Below, one piece after another: positions 43,436-51,827 of a DNA stretch of 51,827 nucleotides. Origin of the DNA: Synechococcales cyanobacterium bin59.metabat.ball.084 (lineage in GTDB: Bacteria > Cyanobacteriota > Cyanobacteriia > Cyanobacteriales > Chamaesiphonaceae). The DNA is taken from the NCBI GenBank assembly GCA_013297675.1, contig JAAFHZ010000014.1, positions 1 to 51,827 of the forward strand. Direction: 5' to 3'. Positions within the stretch are counted from its first letter, which is position 1; every line of letters starts with the position of its first letter. The notes beneath the pieces were generated by a model. It was not told where the DNA came from, ran no database searches, and saw nothing but the letters and a program-made list of their open reading frames with translations. Made by a program: the position numbers and the translations under genes.

Positions 43436-45586
43436 CTACTCACCGCGTCCTTCGCGGGCTGCGGCTGCTTCTTCGGGGCTGATCCCCAAACGAGTCAGGT
43501 TTAAGCGCCCCTTGTTATCGAGTTCGCGGATTTTTACGATTACTTCGTCACCTACGCCCACTTCATCTTCTACTTTGCCCACCCGGTAGTCGGCTAGCTG
43601 AGAAATGTGAATCATACCTTCTTTACCGGGCAATATTTCTACAAAAGCACCGATCGGAATAATCCGAGTGACGCGGCCTACATAGACATCCCCTTGGTTT
43701 AAGCGCCGAGTAAGAGCTTTGACCATTTGGATGGCGCGTTTGGCCTTTTCTTGATCGAGCGCCGATACCGTTACAGTACCGTCATCTTCGATATCCACTT
43801 TGGCACCGGTTTCTTCGGTGATGCCTTTGATGGTTTTGCCTCCGGGGCCAATAACCAAACCGATGAACTCGGGTTCGATGCGGATTGTTAACAGGCGTGG
43901 AGCATAGGGAGACATTTCGAGTCGGGGTTGACCGATCGACTCCAGCATTTTCCCTAAAATGTGTGCCCGAGCTGGCTTGGCTTTGTTAATAGCTTCAGCA
44001 ATCGTCTCCAAAGGCAGACCGGCAATTTTCATGTCCATTTGCAGTGCCGTAATACCGACATCGGTACCAGCTACTTTAAAATCCATGTCGCCTAAAAAGT
44101 CTTCGATGCCTTGAATATCGGTCAGAATCCGCACTTCGTCGCCTTCTTTGATCAAGCCCATGGCTGCACCACTTACCGGCTTAGTAATCGGCACCCCGGC
44201 ATCCATCATTGAGAGAGTGGAGCCACAGACGGAACCCATAGAAGTAGAGCCGTTAGAAGATAATACTTCTGAAACCACTCGTAGTACATAAGGAAACTTT
44301 TCTTTCGATGGTAAGACTGGGAGCAGCGCTCTTTCAGCTAAGGCACCGTGACCAATTTCTCGCCGTCCAGGAGAGCGCATTGGCTTAGTTTCTCCTACCG
44401 AGTAAGGAGGCATGTTGTAATGGTGCATGTAGCGCTTGCTGCCTTCGGGATGCAAATCATCCGCCAGGTCTTGCGCATCACCAGGAGTACCTAAGGTACA
44501 TATCGATAAGACTTGGGTAAGTCCCCGGTTAAATAAGCCAGAACCATGTACTCGTTTAGGTAACAGGCCCACTTGGCAAGAGATAGGTCTAACTTCATCT
44601 AACTTCCGACCATCAACCCTGATACCTTGCTCAATAATCTGCTGACGCATGAGCTTTTTGGTAACAGATTTAAACAAGCCATCTACTATTCGACTGTTGG
44701 CGGCAGCAGCGACAGCGATCGGGTCAGTTTCTGGCAGTTCACCAATAGCAGTGACTACTTCGGCTTTCACTTCGTCCAGAGCCATATCACGAGTTTTCTT
44801 ATCTGGTTCACCCTTGGCTAAGATAAGCTGTACGGGCTTAGTAACTTGATCGGCAATGAAGTTTTCCAGGGTGGTATCAACAACCGGTGGTTCTTCGGTA
44901 ACAATTTCGATGCCTAGCTCGGCAATTAACTCGCGCTGTGCTTGGATCAAATCGCGGACTGCTTCATAACCAAAGTCGATCGCTTCAATGATGTCTTGCT
45001 CAGGCAACTGATTTGCTCCGGCTTCTACCATGATTACGCCTTCAGGAGAACCAGCTACTACCAAGTCTAAATCGCCAATTTCGATTTCGCGGTAGGTCGG
45101 GTTAATAATAAAATCGTCGCCGACTAAGCCCACTCGCACGGCGGCCATTGGTCCACCAAAGGGAATTTTGGCTAACAGGGTGGCGATCGATGCCCCCGTT
45201 ACGGCCAGTACATCTGGCGGCACCAACTCATCTAAAGACATGGTGGTGGCCACGATCTGAATATCGTCCCGCAACCAGCTTGGGAAAAGTGGTCGCATTG
45301 GTCGATCGATCAATCGACAGGTGAGGGTGACTTTCTCAGGGGGTTTGCCTTCTCTGCGCCAAAACCCGCCCGGAATACGACCTGCTGCGTAGAGCCGCTC
45401 TTCGTAATCTACCAACAGGGGAAGAAAGTCGATACCATCTCGACCTTTGGCTCTGGTTGCGGTCACTAGTACGCTAGTTTCGCCTGACTCGATTAATACA
45501 CTGCCACCGGCCTGGGGAGCTAACAACCCGACTTTAAGCCGAATATCCCGACCGTCAAAGGATATTGACTTATTTATTTCTGCCAT
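43436..45586 (-). CDS. pnp: Polyribonucleotide nucleotidyltransferase (PNPase)
   Basis: 3'-to-5' phosphorolytic exoribonuclease in mRNA decay. 716 residues: first RNase PH domain ([20 protein letters not shown]), an alpha-helical linker, second RNase PH domain (SQVGL... and [13 protein letters not shown]; catalytic core around [15 protein letters not shown]), a KH domain ([14 protein letters not shown]) and an S1 domain ([20 protein letters not shown]). The two unknown paralogues lie on either side, all on the minus strand. Confidence 0.97.
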   Translation of the reverse strand: MAEINKSISFDGRDIRLKVGLLAPQAGGSVLIESGETSVLVTATRAKGRDGIDFLPLLVDYEERLYAAGRIPGGFWRREGKPPEKVTLTCRLIDRPMRPLFPSWLRDDIQIVATTMSLDELVPPDVLAVTGASIATLLAKIPFGGPMAAVRVGLVGDDFIINPTYREIEIGDLDLVVAGSPEGVIMVEAGANQLPEQDIIEAIDFGYEAVRDLIQAQRELIAELGIEIVTEEPPVVDTTLENFIADQVTKPVQLILAKGEPDKKTRDMALDEVKAEVVTAIGELPETDPIAVAAAANSRIVDGLFKSVTKKLMRQQIIEQGIRVDGRKLDEVRPISCQVGLLPKRVHGSGLFNRGLTQVLSICTLGTPGDAQDLADDLHPEGSKRYMHHYNMPPYSVGETKPMRSPGRREIGHGALAERALLPVLPSKEKFPYVLRVVSEVLSSNGSTSMGSVCGSTLSMMDAGVPITKPVSGAAMGLIKEGDEVRILTDIQGIEDFLGDMDFKVAGTDVGITALQMDMKIAGLPLETIAEAINKAKPARAHILGKMLESIGQPRLEMSPYAPRLLTIRIEPEFIGLVIGPGGKTIKGITEETGAKVDIEDDGTVTVSALDQEKAKRAIQMVKALTRRLNQGDVYVGRVTRIIPIGAFVEILPGKEGMIHISQLADYRVGKVEDEVGVGDEVIVKIRELDNKGRLNLTRLGISPEEAAAAREGRGE

Positions 45587-45722
45587 GTATATTCACTTCC
45601 TGCGCGCTGTTCTCTTTTTGCTGTGAGTAATACTAACACTTCTAGGCAAAAGTTTCCGAGGGCAATGGTGAGAATGGGGCAATAGCGTCGTTTTGGGGGA
45701 TGAGAGATGGTAAGAAATGTTA

Positions 45723-46580
45723 CTATCTGACGCTAGAATGTAAGATTTGGGATGAAGCTTCGGCGGCTGTCAAAATTTGGATTCTTCTTTGCAGTGCAGC
45801 AATTTTTTGCTCAGCTAGAGCCAACTGCTGCTCAGCTTCCATCGCCCGCTCTTCGGCAGCAATAGTGGCTCGCTGCTGCTGCTTGAGCATGTCCTCTAAG
45901 TTGGGAGCCTTGGGTGGTGCTTTTGGTTGAACTGGCGGTATGATTTCGCTGCGGGTTGGCCGGGCATCGGTTACATCTGCTGCTTTCTCCCAAGCGTCAT
46001 CGCCGTGCTCTGGGGTGGCGGTTGCCTCGGTGGTTTCAGCAGTAGGCATTTGGTAAAGCCAGAGCAATTGCTCGTTGCTTTTGATATCAATTTGACCGGG
46101 TAAAGTTTTGATGGTAAACCGACCAGCTTCCACCACAATATTTTGAATTGGGTACCAGTTGTCGTTGAGGCGTACCAAAATATTCATGTTGAAGCGCTGT
46201 TTGTTTTGGAAGCGCTCAGTTGGCCACCATTTTTTCCACAAAATGGCTGGCTCGGTGTATTGCACCCGATAACCAGCGGGGGTGACGTAGTGGCGGTACT
46301 CCAAAAACCCGGATAGCTTGGCATCGCCAAGTAAAACAAAATCTCGATCGATTAAATGGTTGCTAAGTTTTTCGGCATAGGCAGAGCCAGCTTTGATCAA
46401 AGCGGTGCGGGGCTGGCGCTGTAGATACATAATGGCTAAAATCTCGCCACTTTGAGCAATGACTTGTGACACTCCGGCATTGGTTTCTAAACGCACTCGA
46501 TCATTCGAGAGCAATTGGTTACTGCCTTGGGCAAATTTCTGAATTAGTTTGGTGTCGCCGGAGTTGAAGATACTAGACAT
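45723..46580 (-). CDS. Unknown protein, paralogue of the gene at 41954
   Basis: About 285 residues from ATG 46580 (MSSIFNSGDTKLIQKF); an in-frame TTG at 46664 would add 28 residues. The N-terminal 190 residues are homologous to those of the protein at 41954-43033. The C-terminus is different: Pro-rich, then a long coiled coil (LEDMLKQQQRATIAAEERAMEAEQQLALAEQKIAALQRRI). No known family or catalytic motif. It ends about 136 bases upstream of the pnp start, on the same strand. Confidence 0.7.
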   Translation of the reverse strand: MSSIFNSGDTKLIQKFAQGSNQLLSNDRVRLETNAGVSQVIAQSGEILAIMYLQRQPRTALIKAGSAYAEKLSNHLIDRDFVLLGDAKLSGFLEYRHYVTPAGYRVQYTEPAILWKKWWPTERFQNKQRFNMNILVRLNDNWYPIQNIVVEAGRFTIKTLPGQIDIKSNEQLLWLYQMPTAETTEATATPEHGDDAWEKAADVTDARPTRSEIIPPVQPKAPPKAPNLEDMLKQQQRATIAAEERAMEAEQQLALAEQKIAALQRRIQILTAAEASSQILHSSVR

Positions 46581-46817
46581 AATTCTGAGTGGGTATTGGG
46601 GTGTAGCCTGTTGCCTCAAGCATACAAGCTGGTTCATCGATTTCGGATCAGACAAAAGGCTCAATTCAGAGCTAATAAATTAAAGACAGCTAAAATTATG
46701 GCAGAACTGGGGAAAATTGCTGAATTGAAAAATATCTGGAAGATCAGCGAAACCGGCTATAGTAATCGCACAACATTATTCAGTCACTTTTTACCTTTAC
46801 CCGCGTAAATTAATCTA

Positions 46818-47450
46818 ATGTTAAGAATTGCCATTGTCGATTACGACTCCGGAAACTTGCACTCAGTATGTAAAGGCTTGCAGTATGTGGGTGCTGAGCC
46901 GATCGTTACCGATTCTCCTCTGGTGCTGGCTGCTGCCGATGCGGTGGTGTTGCCGGGAGTGGGATCTTTTGACCCGGCGATGCGCCATTTACAAGAGCGA
47001 GGTTTGATTGAGCCTTTGCGCCGAATTGCTAGCAGCGGCCAGCCTTTTTTGGGAATTTGTCTAGGACTTCAGTTGTTGTTTGAAAGTAGTGCAGAAGGCT
47101 CGGCGGAGGGCTTAGGAATTTTGGCTGGTCAGGTACAGCGCTTTCGATCGACTCCCGGGCTTACTATTCCTCACATGGGTTGGAATCAGTTGGAGTTAGC
47201 GCAGCCAGACTGTCCGCTGTGGAAGAATTTGGTGCCGGGGGCTTGGATGTATTTTGTCCATTCTTTTTATGTAGAACCGCAAGATCCTGCCGTGACGGCG
47301 GCGCTGATTACCCATGGTGATCAGCGAGTAGCGGTGGCGGTGGCTAAGGATCATTTGCAGGCGGTGCAGTTTCACCCCGAGAAGTCGGCAACGGCTGGGT
47401 TGCAGGTGTTGGAGAACTTTTTGAAAACTGTGCCGGTAAAGTTGACATGA
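46818..47450 (+). CDS. hisH: Imidazole glycerol phosphate synthase, glutaminase subunit HisH
   Basis: Supplies ammonia from glutamine to HisF in histidine biosynthesis. A 210-residue class I amidotransferase. The nucleophile elbow is LGICLGLQLL (Cys in GICLG), and the oxyanion and His/Glu part is VQFHPEKSA. The start MLRIAIVDYDSGNLHSV is typical. hisF is not adjacent. Confidence 0.96.
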   Translation: MLRIAIVDYDSGNLHSVCKGLQYVGAEPIVTDSPLVLAAADAVVLPGVGSFDPAMRHLQERGLIEPLRRIASSGQPFLGICLGLQLLFESSAEGSAEGLGILAGQVQRFRSTPGLTIPHMGWNQLELAQPDCPLWKNLVPGAWMYFVHSFYVEPQDPAVTAALITHGDQRVAVAVAKDHLQAVQFHPEKSATAGLQVLENFLKTVPVKLT

Positions 47451-47460
47451 TATTAGTACT

Positions 47461-47494
47461 AAAAAGCCATCCGGCTAACTTTGCTGGATGGCTT
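47461..47494 (-). terminator. Intrinsic terminator between hisH and the next gene
   Basis: AAGCCATCCGGC / GCTGGATGGCTT pair with one mismatch; the minus strand then has T5, so it ends the minus-strand gene at 47513-47902. It may also stop hisH transcripts. Confidence 0.75.
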
Positions 47495-47512
47495 GCGAGG
47501 AAAATTATCAGC

Positions 47513-47902
47513 TTAACGACGGACTTCTTCGGCATTGTAAGGAATGATCGGCAGCTTATCTTTAGCCACCCGGTAACTGTTTGCTTCCATTAAAGACTTG
47601 GTGACGCGAGGATCGAAAGAATACTGAAAATCGGCATTTTTGGTGGCAATGCGCTGCTTGGCATCTTTGACTTCAGACCGAAGATGGTACAGCTTAGTTT
47701 GTTGATTCATGCTGTAGAGCACCAAGTTAGTCAAGGAGGTGATGCCTAAAATGGAAAGTAACAAATAAATCACTAGCTTAGTGCTAGAAGCAAACAGCCG
47801 CTGCTGTTGAGAAACAGTGGCTTTCGACGGAATACGTCGAGGGCGGGAGGTGATGGTATCGTACACAGGCTTCCGAAGATCGCGGGATGGTAGAGCTGTC
47901 AT
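47513..47902 (-). CDS. Bitopic coiled-coil membrane protein, 129 aa
   Basis: A basic N-terminus (RKPVYDTITSRPRR), one membrane segment (about 43-65, LVIYLLLSILGITSLTNLVLY) and then a heptad-like helix (TKLYHLRSEVKDAKQRI). This is the layout of FtsL/DivIC-like division proteins, but I see no proof of homology; it may be a cyanobacterial protein of unknown function. It ends with the terminator above. Confidence 0.6.
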   Translation of the reverse strand: MTALPSRDLRKPVYDTITSRPRRIPSKATVSQQQRLFASSTKLVIYLLLSILGITSLTNLVLYSMNQQTKLYHLRSEVKDAKQRIATKNADFQYSFDPRVTKSLMEANSYRVAKDKLPIIPYNAEEVRR

Positions 47903-48054
47903 GATAGTAAGTTACCCAAACTGATGGAGAAAATTATAAGACACATAGCAGTATTTAGGGCAACTCAACACTACCCTAGAAAAAATATATAGCATTCGAT
48001 CGCCCCTTGCAGAAGTAATTCTGGCTAGGAGCGATCGGCTAACCGCAGATATCT

Positions 48055-48144
48055 CTACTTATAAAGCTCTGTGGCCAAACGTAGAGCCAAGAAACCGGGA
48101 ACTAGAGCCACGGCCAGGGCGATGTAAACTTGGGTATCGGTCAT
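48055..48144 (-). CDS. psaM: Photosystem I subunit XII PsaM
   Basis: 29 residues (MTDTQVYIALAVALVPGFLA...). The family has MxLTDTQ..., one membrane helix and the invariant ending RLxTELYK; here it is RLATELYK. It forms a single-helix subunit at the photosystem I trimer interface. AGGAG lies 8 bases before the ATG. It is easily missed because of its length. Confidence 0.95.
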   Translation of the reverse strand: MTDTQVYIALAVALVPGFLALRLATELYK

Positions 48145-48334
48145 GATCGATTCTCCTAAGATTTTTAAATTCTTAATAAGAACCCATCGTTTCATTATTT
48201 TGGCGCTCCTGTCAGCCTTTAGTAAAATTTTGTATTGATTGTGCCGGAAAAATATATGCGAGTACTTCTGTCAGAAGTATAAATACGGCAGTTGCGTTAG
48301 ACTCGAAGCATTCGGAATACTATCTTTGAAGTTA

Positions 48335-49030
48335 ATGCTAGAGCAAATTTTGCCCGCACTTGGGAATATGGGTCTTGAGACCCCCGCAATTTTGATTGTG
48401 TTAGTCGCCTTGGAGGCTGTACTTTCTGCTGATAATGCCATTGCCTTGGCGGCGATTGCCAAAGGCTTGCCCAACGAAGCCGATCGAGATAAAGCTTTGA
48501 ATCTGGGTCTGGTGGTAGCTTATATCTTGCGCATGACCTTGATTTTGACCGCTAGTTGGGTGAACAGTTACTGGCAATTTCAGATTTTGGGCGCTGCTTA
48601 CTTACTGTGGTTAACCTATAAGCATTTTTCTAGCAACACCGAAGAAAGCAATGGTGAAGAGGTTAGTGAATACAGTTCTTTATGGCAGGTGGTGCCGATC
48701 ATCGGCATTACCGATTTAGCTTTTTCTTTAGACAGTGTGACCACTGCCACAGCGATCTCTAGCAATACTTGGTTAGTATTAGCAGGTGGTACAGCGGGTG
48801 TAATTACACTGCGGTTTATGGCTGGTCTGTTTATTCGCTGGCTCACTGAGTACGCCAACTTAGAAGATGCTGGCTACGTCACCGTTGGCTTAGTGGGTTT
48901 AAGACTGGCTACTCGCGCCGTCCAACCCAGCTTGGTGCCCCCAGAGTGGGTAACGATCGTGCTAATCACTGGGATTTTCTTGTGGGGTTTTTCTCGCAAG
49001 GTGGTCAGTGAGGGCAGCGGTGAGTCCTAA
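48335..49030 (+). CDS. TerC-family integral membrane protein
   Basis: About 231 residues with seven likely membrane segments. The TerC signatures are ALEAVLSADNAIALAAIA and TDLAFSLDSVTTATAIS, each with the conserved Asp (SADN, SLDS) in a membrane helix. TerC proteins are linked to metal handling, Mn included, and to the plant thylakoid. I chose ATG 48335 (MLEQILPALGNMG); an in-frame TTG at 48239 would add 32 polar residues. It ends 25 bases before the [2Fe-2S] gene, so the two may be an operon. Confidence 0.9.
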   Translation: MLEQILPALGNMGLETPAILIVLVALEAVLSADNAIALAAIAKGLPNEADRDKALNLGLVVAYILRMTLILTASWVNSYWQFQILGAAYLLWLTYKHFSSNTEESNGEEVSEYSSLWQVVPIIGITDLAFSLDSVTTATAISSNTWLVLAGGTAGVITLRFMAGLFIRWLTEYANLEDAGYVTVGLVGLRLATRAVQPSLVPPEWVTIVLITGIFLWGFSRKVVSEGSGES

Positions 49031-49055
49031 TCTAAAAATTTTGTAGGAAATAGAC

Positions 49056-49508
49056 ATGAGTGAGCAATTAGCACCCAATGAAGTAGCAGAACAGTTAGCA
49101 TCTGCCACTCAAAATTTAGGATTGCGATGTATCGATCGACATATTTTTATTTGTGCTGACGCTACCAAACCAAAATGTGTCGATCGCGAACTTAGTCTGC
49201 AATCTTGGGAATACTTAAAAAAAAGGCTGCAAGAATTAAAACTTGATCGTCCATCTAAACAACAATTAAACGAACCCACAGACATAATATCTGATCAAGT
49301 TCCAGAGATGGTTTTTAGAACCAAGGCTAATTGCTTACGCATCTGCCAACATGGTCCGATTGCAGTCGTATACCCCGATGGAGTTTGGTATCACTCTGTC
49401 ACTCCTAGCGTGATAGAAGAAATCATTCAACGCCACTTAATTGGCAGCGAAATCGTTACTGAGCATGTGTTTTGTCAGCATCCTTTGGATTTAAAAAAGT
49501 CAGAATGA
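49056..49508 (+). CDS. Thioredoxin-like [2Fe-2S] ferredoxin-type protein
   Basis: A 150-residue protein. Cys33, Cys41, Cys93 and Cys97 ([11 protein letters not shown] and [12 protein letters not shown]) fit the Shethna-type/COG3411 cluster motif C-x7-C ... C-x3-C. The thioredoxin-like fold follows: [26 protein letters not shown]. It may transfer electrons; the partner is unknown. It lies 25 bases downstream of the TerC-family gene. Confidence 0.88.
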   Translation: MSEQLAPNEVAEQLASATQNLGLRCIDRHIFICADATKPKCVDRELSLQSWEYLKKRLQELKLDRPSKQQLNEPTDIISDQVPEMVFRTKANCLRICQHGPIAVVYPDGVWYHSVTPSVIEEIIQRHLIGSEIVTEHVFCQHPLDLKKSE

Positions 49509-49691
49509 TCGCAAAACAGCCATTACACTTATAATAATGGCGCTCCTATAGAGTAGTGTATTTCGATTGAAGTGCTTTGCGTAGTATATTAATTATAAAT
49601 AGCCAAATTTGTAACCGATATATTTTATGTAAAACACCTTTCGTACTACATTTGTAACATTAAGTATCTACAAGTTTGTGGCCATATAATC

Positions 49692-50339
49692 ATGAAAGGA
49701 TCTATCGATCGAGATAAGAAAAAACTACTTTTAGTAGACGATGACCCTAACCTAGTCTTGTTAGTGAAAGACTATCTAGAATTTCGGGGTTATGAAGTAA
49801 CGGCGGCCAACAATGGTCGAGAAGCGCTAGAACTGCTGGACAAGGATGTGCCAGACATGATTATTTGTGACGTAATGATGCCAGAAGTAGATGGCTATGG
49901 CTTTGTAGCCGATCTGCGCAAGCGTCAAGACATTGGCTGGATTCCGGTGCTATTCTTGTCGGCTAAAGGACAAAGCCAAGACCGGATCAAGGGTTTGAAC
50001 TTGGGAGCTGATGTTTATATGGTTAAGCCTTTTGAACCAGAAGAACTAGTGGCACAGGTAGAATCTTCTTTGAGTCAGTCAGGCCGTATCCGTCAACATG
50101 CTGATACCGGGGCACCCAGTGAGACGTTGATTCAGGTAAACCCTTCAGTAGAACTTACTCCTACTGAACTCAAAGTAGTCCAACTGGTGGCCAAGGGCTT
50201 AGCCAACAAAGATATTGCCCAAAACATGAAGCTCAGTCAACGAACCGTAGAAAGCCATGTTTCTAATATGTTGGGCAAAACTGGTTTAAATAACCGCACT
50301 GAGCTAGCGCGGTGGGCGATCGAAAGCCGCATGGCATAG
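49692..50339 (+). CDS. NarL-family response regulator, Rre1/Ycf29-like
   Basis: An N-terminal receiver domain (about 11-125) with acidic pocket VDDDPN (16-18), phosphoacceptor Asp60 (IICDVMMPE) and Lys112 (MVKPFEPEEL). The C-terminal LuxR-type helix-turn-helix (about 153-212) reads ELTPTELKVVQLVAKGLANKDIAQNMKLSQRTVESHVSNM. The receiver wording resembles cyanobacterial Rre1 and plastid Ycf29 regulators, which respond to stress. No histidine kinase gene is next to it. TATAAT lies 3 bases before the ATG, and I see no ribosome site, so the start may be leaderless. Confidence 0.85.
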   Translation: MKGSIDRDKKKLLLVDDDPNLVLLVKDYLEFRGYEVTAANNGREALELLDKDVPDMIICDVMMPEVDGYGFVADLRKRQDIGWIPVLFLSAKGQSQDRIKGLNLGADVYMVKPFEPEELVAQVESSLSQSGRIRQHADTGAPSETLIQVNPSVELTPTELKVVQLVAKGLANKDIAQNMKLSQRTVESHVSNMLGKTGLNNRTELARWAIESRMA

Positions 50340-50367
50340 ATTGGTGGCGAAAACTTGCAAGGCAAAG

Positions 50368-50432
50368 ATAGAGAGCTGAAATACGCCGCCAAACTAGATT
50401 GGTAAACTTCGGCCAATTAGCTCTCTATTTGT
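50368..50432 (+). terminator. Terminator of the response-regulator gene
   Basis: A 10-base perfect stem (ATAGAGAGCT / AGCTCTCTAT) with a long loop is followed by TTTGTTT, 29 bases past the stop. Confidence 0.6.
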
Positions 50433-50479
50433 TTGGGGTAGGTTGGCGATAATCGGACAAAAGATGTGCGATAAAAATT

Positions 50480-51211
50480 GTGACTTATAACCTGCGTATT
50501 ACAGACTTGCCGATCGATGAACGCCCTCGGGAGCGACTATTAGCTAATGGGGCAAACCATTTAAGCACTGCGGAACTCATTGCTATTTTGCTGGGCACAG
50601 GCCAAGGTCCAGGTAAATTATCGGCAGTGGGGTTAGGACAATATTTATTAAAGTATTTGGGCGAATCACAGCGAGATCCTTTGATGCGATTACGAGAAGT
50701 AAGCGCGGCTGAGTTGATTGAAATTCCGGGAGTCGGTCCGGCCAAGGCCACCGCAATTTTGGCGGCGATCGAGCTAGGCAAAAGAACTTTTCAGATTAAG
50801 CCCGATGAACGATCGATTATTGACAGTCCCGGCTCGGCGGCAGCGGCGCTCAGCCACGAGTTAATGTGGATGAGCCAAGAAAAATTTGCGGTTTTATTGC
50901 TAGATGTAAAAAACCGTTTATTGGGTACTCATATTATTACGATCGGCACAGCCACCGAAACTTTAGCTCCACCCCGCGAAATTTTTCGAGAAGTATTACG
51001 ACAAGGTGCTACAAGAGTAATAGTTGCCCACAACCACCCCTCAGGAAGCCTAGATCCCAGCAGCGAAGATTTGCGTTTGACTGAGCAATTATTGGCCGGA
51101 GCAAAACTGCTCAATGTGCCGCTGCTAGACCATTTGATTTTGGGCAATGGCGATTGGGCTAGTCTGCGACAAACGACTGAATTGTGGTCAACACAATTTG
51201 ATAACTTGTAA
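50480..51211 (+). CDS. radC: RadC family protein (UPF0758, JAMM/MPN domain)
   Basis: A helix-hairpin-helix N-terminus ([23 protein letters not shown]) precedes the MPN/JAMM domain with [22 protein letters not shown] (the metal-binding H-x-H-x7-S-x2-D motif). 243 residues is normal. Despite the name, a role in DNA repair is doubtful in this family. Confidence 0.95.
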   Translation: MTYNLRITDLPIDERPRERLLANGANHLSTAELIAILLGTGQGPGKLSAVGLGQYLLKYLGESQRDPLMRLREVSAAELIEIPGVGPAKATAILAAIELGKRTFQIKPDERSIIDSPGSAAAALSHELMWMSQEKFAVLLLDVKNRLLGTHIITIGTATETLAPPREIFREVLRQGATRVIVAHNHPSGSLDPSSEDLRLTEQLLAGAKLLNVPLLDHLILGNGDWASLRQTTELWSTQFDNL

Positions 51212-51316
51212 TACAATTGGCTGAAGTAAAACCATTGTGTGATCAAAGTTACAATTTGCCTGTGATAGAAAACTTAACATGTTGTAATTACAATTAAAAT
51301 TTTAGGCGGTAGGGTC

Positions 51317-51514
51317 ATGGCTATTAGCGGACACTTATGTCCTGGATGTGGTTCTAGAGATGTATATCGATCACGCCGTCGTGGATTAGATAAAGCTATA
51401 TCAATCATTGGGCTATATCCTTTCTTGTGTGAAGAGTTTGGTTGTAAAAAACGTTTTTATCGTCGCACTCGTCGTTTTGCTAAGCCGGTACCTTCTCCTT
51501 GGAAGACAGAGTAA
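51317..51514 (+). CDS. Small zinc-ribbon protein, 65 aa
   Basis: A pair of CxxC-like sites (LCPGCGSRDVYRSRR and LCEEFGCKKRFYRR) forms a zinc-ribbon shape. It is basic (Arg/Lys-rich) at the C-terminus, suited to nucleic-acid binding. I know no family by this pattern. A GGCGGTAGGGTC stretch lies before the ATG. Confidence 0.65.
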   Translation: MAISGHLCPGCGSRDVYRSRRRGLDKAISIIGLYPFLCEEFGCKKRFYRRTRRFAKPVPSPWKTE

Positions 51515-51531
51515 TGATTGAAATATCTATG

Positions 51532-51586
51532 TATCACAGTAGAAGGGCGTGTCATTAATTCCATGACACGCCCTTCTACTGTGATA
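51532..51586. repeat. 24-base perfect inverted repeat
   Basis: Arms of 24 bases (starting TATCACAGTAGAAGGG) are separated by 7 bases, with no mismatch. It lies between the convergent zinc-ribbon and membrane-protein genes, and may serve as a bidirectional terminator or be a miniature palindromic element. Confidence 0.9.
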
Positions 51587-51590
51587 ACGA

Positions 51591-51827
51591 CTATTTTTTG
51601 TCTGATGTCTGATCTGATGGATTTTCGACCCGCTGTTTAATATCTTGTAGTGTTTGTAGCACTAAGCGCTTAGCCTGAAGTTGCCATCCCCATTTTTGTA
51701 ACACGATCGCTCCTGCCAAGCCACCGGCTGTAGCCAAATAATCGAGGGGTTGATTAGCGGCAATACCAAATAATAATCCCAACCCGGCAATACCCCAAAA
51801 TGGCAAAGAAACTGCCTGCCGCTGTTC
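51591..51827 (-). CDS. Membrane-protein gene, N-terminus beyond the window
   Basis: The visible 78 residues open in the middle of a protein (EQRQAVSLPFWGIAGLGLLFG...) and run to the stop at 51591. A membrane segment (about 10-20 and 30-45) is followed by a polar tail ending SDQTSDKK. No family recognised. The start lies to the right of the window end. Confidence 0.6.
   Translation of the reverse strand, partial: EQRQAVSLPFWGIAGLGLLFGIAANQPLDYLATAGGLAGAIVLQKWGWQLQAKRLVLQTLQDIKQRVENPSDQTSDKK

Noticed and set aside
46596-46808. 70-codon plus-strand frame overlapping the 5' end of the unknown paralogue gene.
   Set aside because: It lies mostly opposite another gene and its upstream region, has no ribosome site and no protein-like composition.

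Overview
The window is cyanobacterial chromosome. It carries photosystem genes (psbU for photosystem II, a 29-residue psaM for photosystem I), the cyanobacterial neighbour pair efp-accB, glgA, several cyanobacteria-only families (DUF3146, a YacL-type PIN/TRAM protein, an Rre1/Ycf29-type regulator) and many CGATCG and GCGATCGC (HIP1) sites. The genus cannot be fixed from sequence reading alone; a Pseudanabaena-like organism is a guess.

Layout. 0-1.8 kb: an unknown gene, a decayed tyrosine recombinase and tRNA-Gly(GCC), which look like the scar of an old integrative element. 1.8-15.4 kb: mostly core genes (LpxB-like glycosyltransferase, type IIA topoisomerase A subunit, pteridine-type glucosyltransferase, PIN/TRAM protein, glycogen synthase, Ski2-like helicase), interrupted by a DUF433/PIN-like toxin-antitoxin pair whose antitoxin has an extra N-terminal domain. 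15.8-23.1 kb: six tightly packed co-directional genes that read as a reduced type IV secretion (T4SS)-like operon: VirB8-like, VirB10-like, VirB9-like, two exported unknowns and a VirD4/TraG coupling ATPase. No relaxase, VirB4, VirB6 or pilin is visible. Two genes just downstream (23.2-24.9 kb), one a lipoprotein, share a domain. 25-37 kb: housekeeping genes (pfk, an RsbW-like kinase, ffh, a fasciclin protein, psbU, proS, accB, efp, an NlpC/P60 peptidase, tpiA).

37.1-41.8 kb is an accessory island of short, often broken genes: GNATs, a ParE-type toxin-antitoxin pair, a tyrosine phosphatase, and remnants of PIN/RHH and HigBA modules. Between them I find three sites with the architecture of integron attC recombination sites, all in one orientation and spaced as cassette boundaries. 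I read this as a cluster of attC sites lacking an integrase. One GNAT is broken by a 26-base insertion exactly inside a HIP1 octamer, and another gene is split at an A9 tract.

42-51.8 kb returns to core genes: two diverged paralogues of unknown function on either side of pnp, hisH, psaM, a TerC-family protein, a [2Fe-2S] protein, an Rre1-like response regulator, radC, a zinc-ribbon protein and a membrane-protein gene cut by the window end. The most interesting parts are the attC/cassette island, the reduced T4SS-like operon with its downstream domain-sharing pair, and the fused antitoxin.
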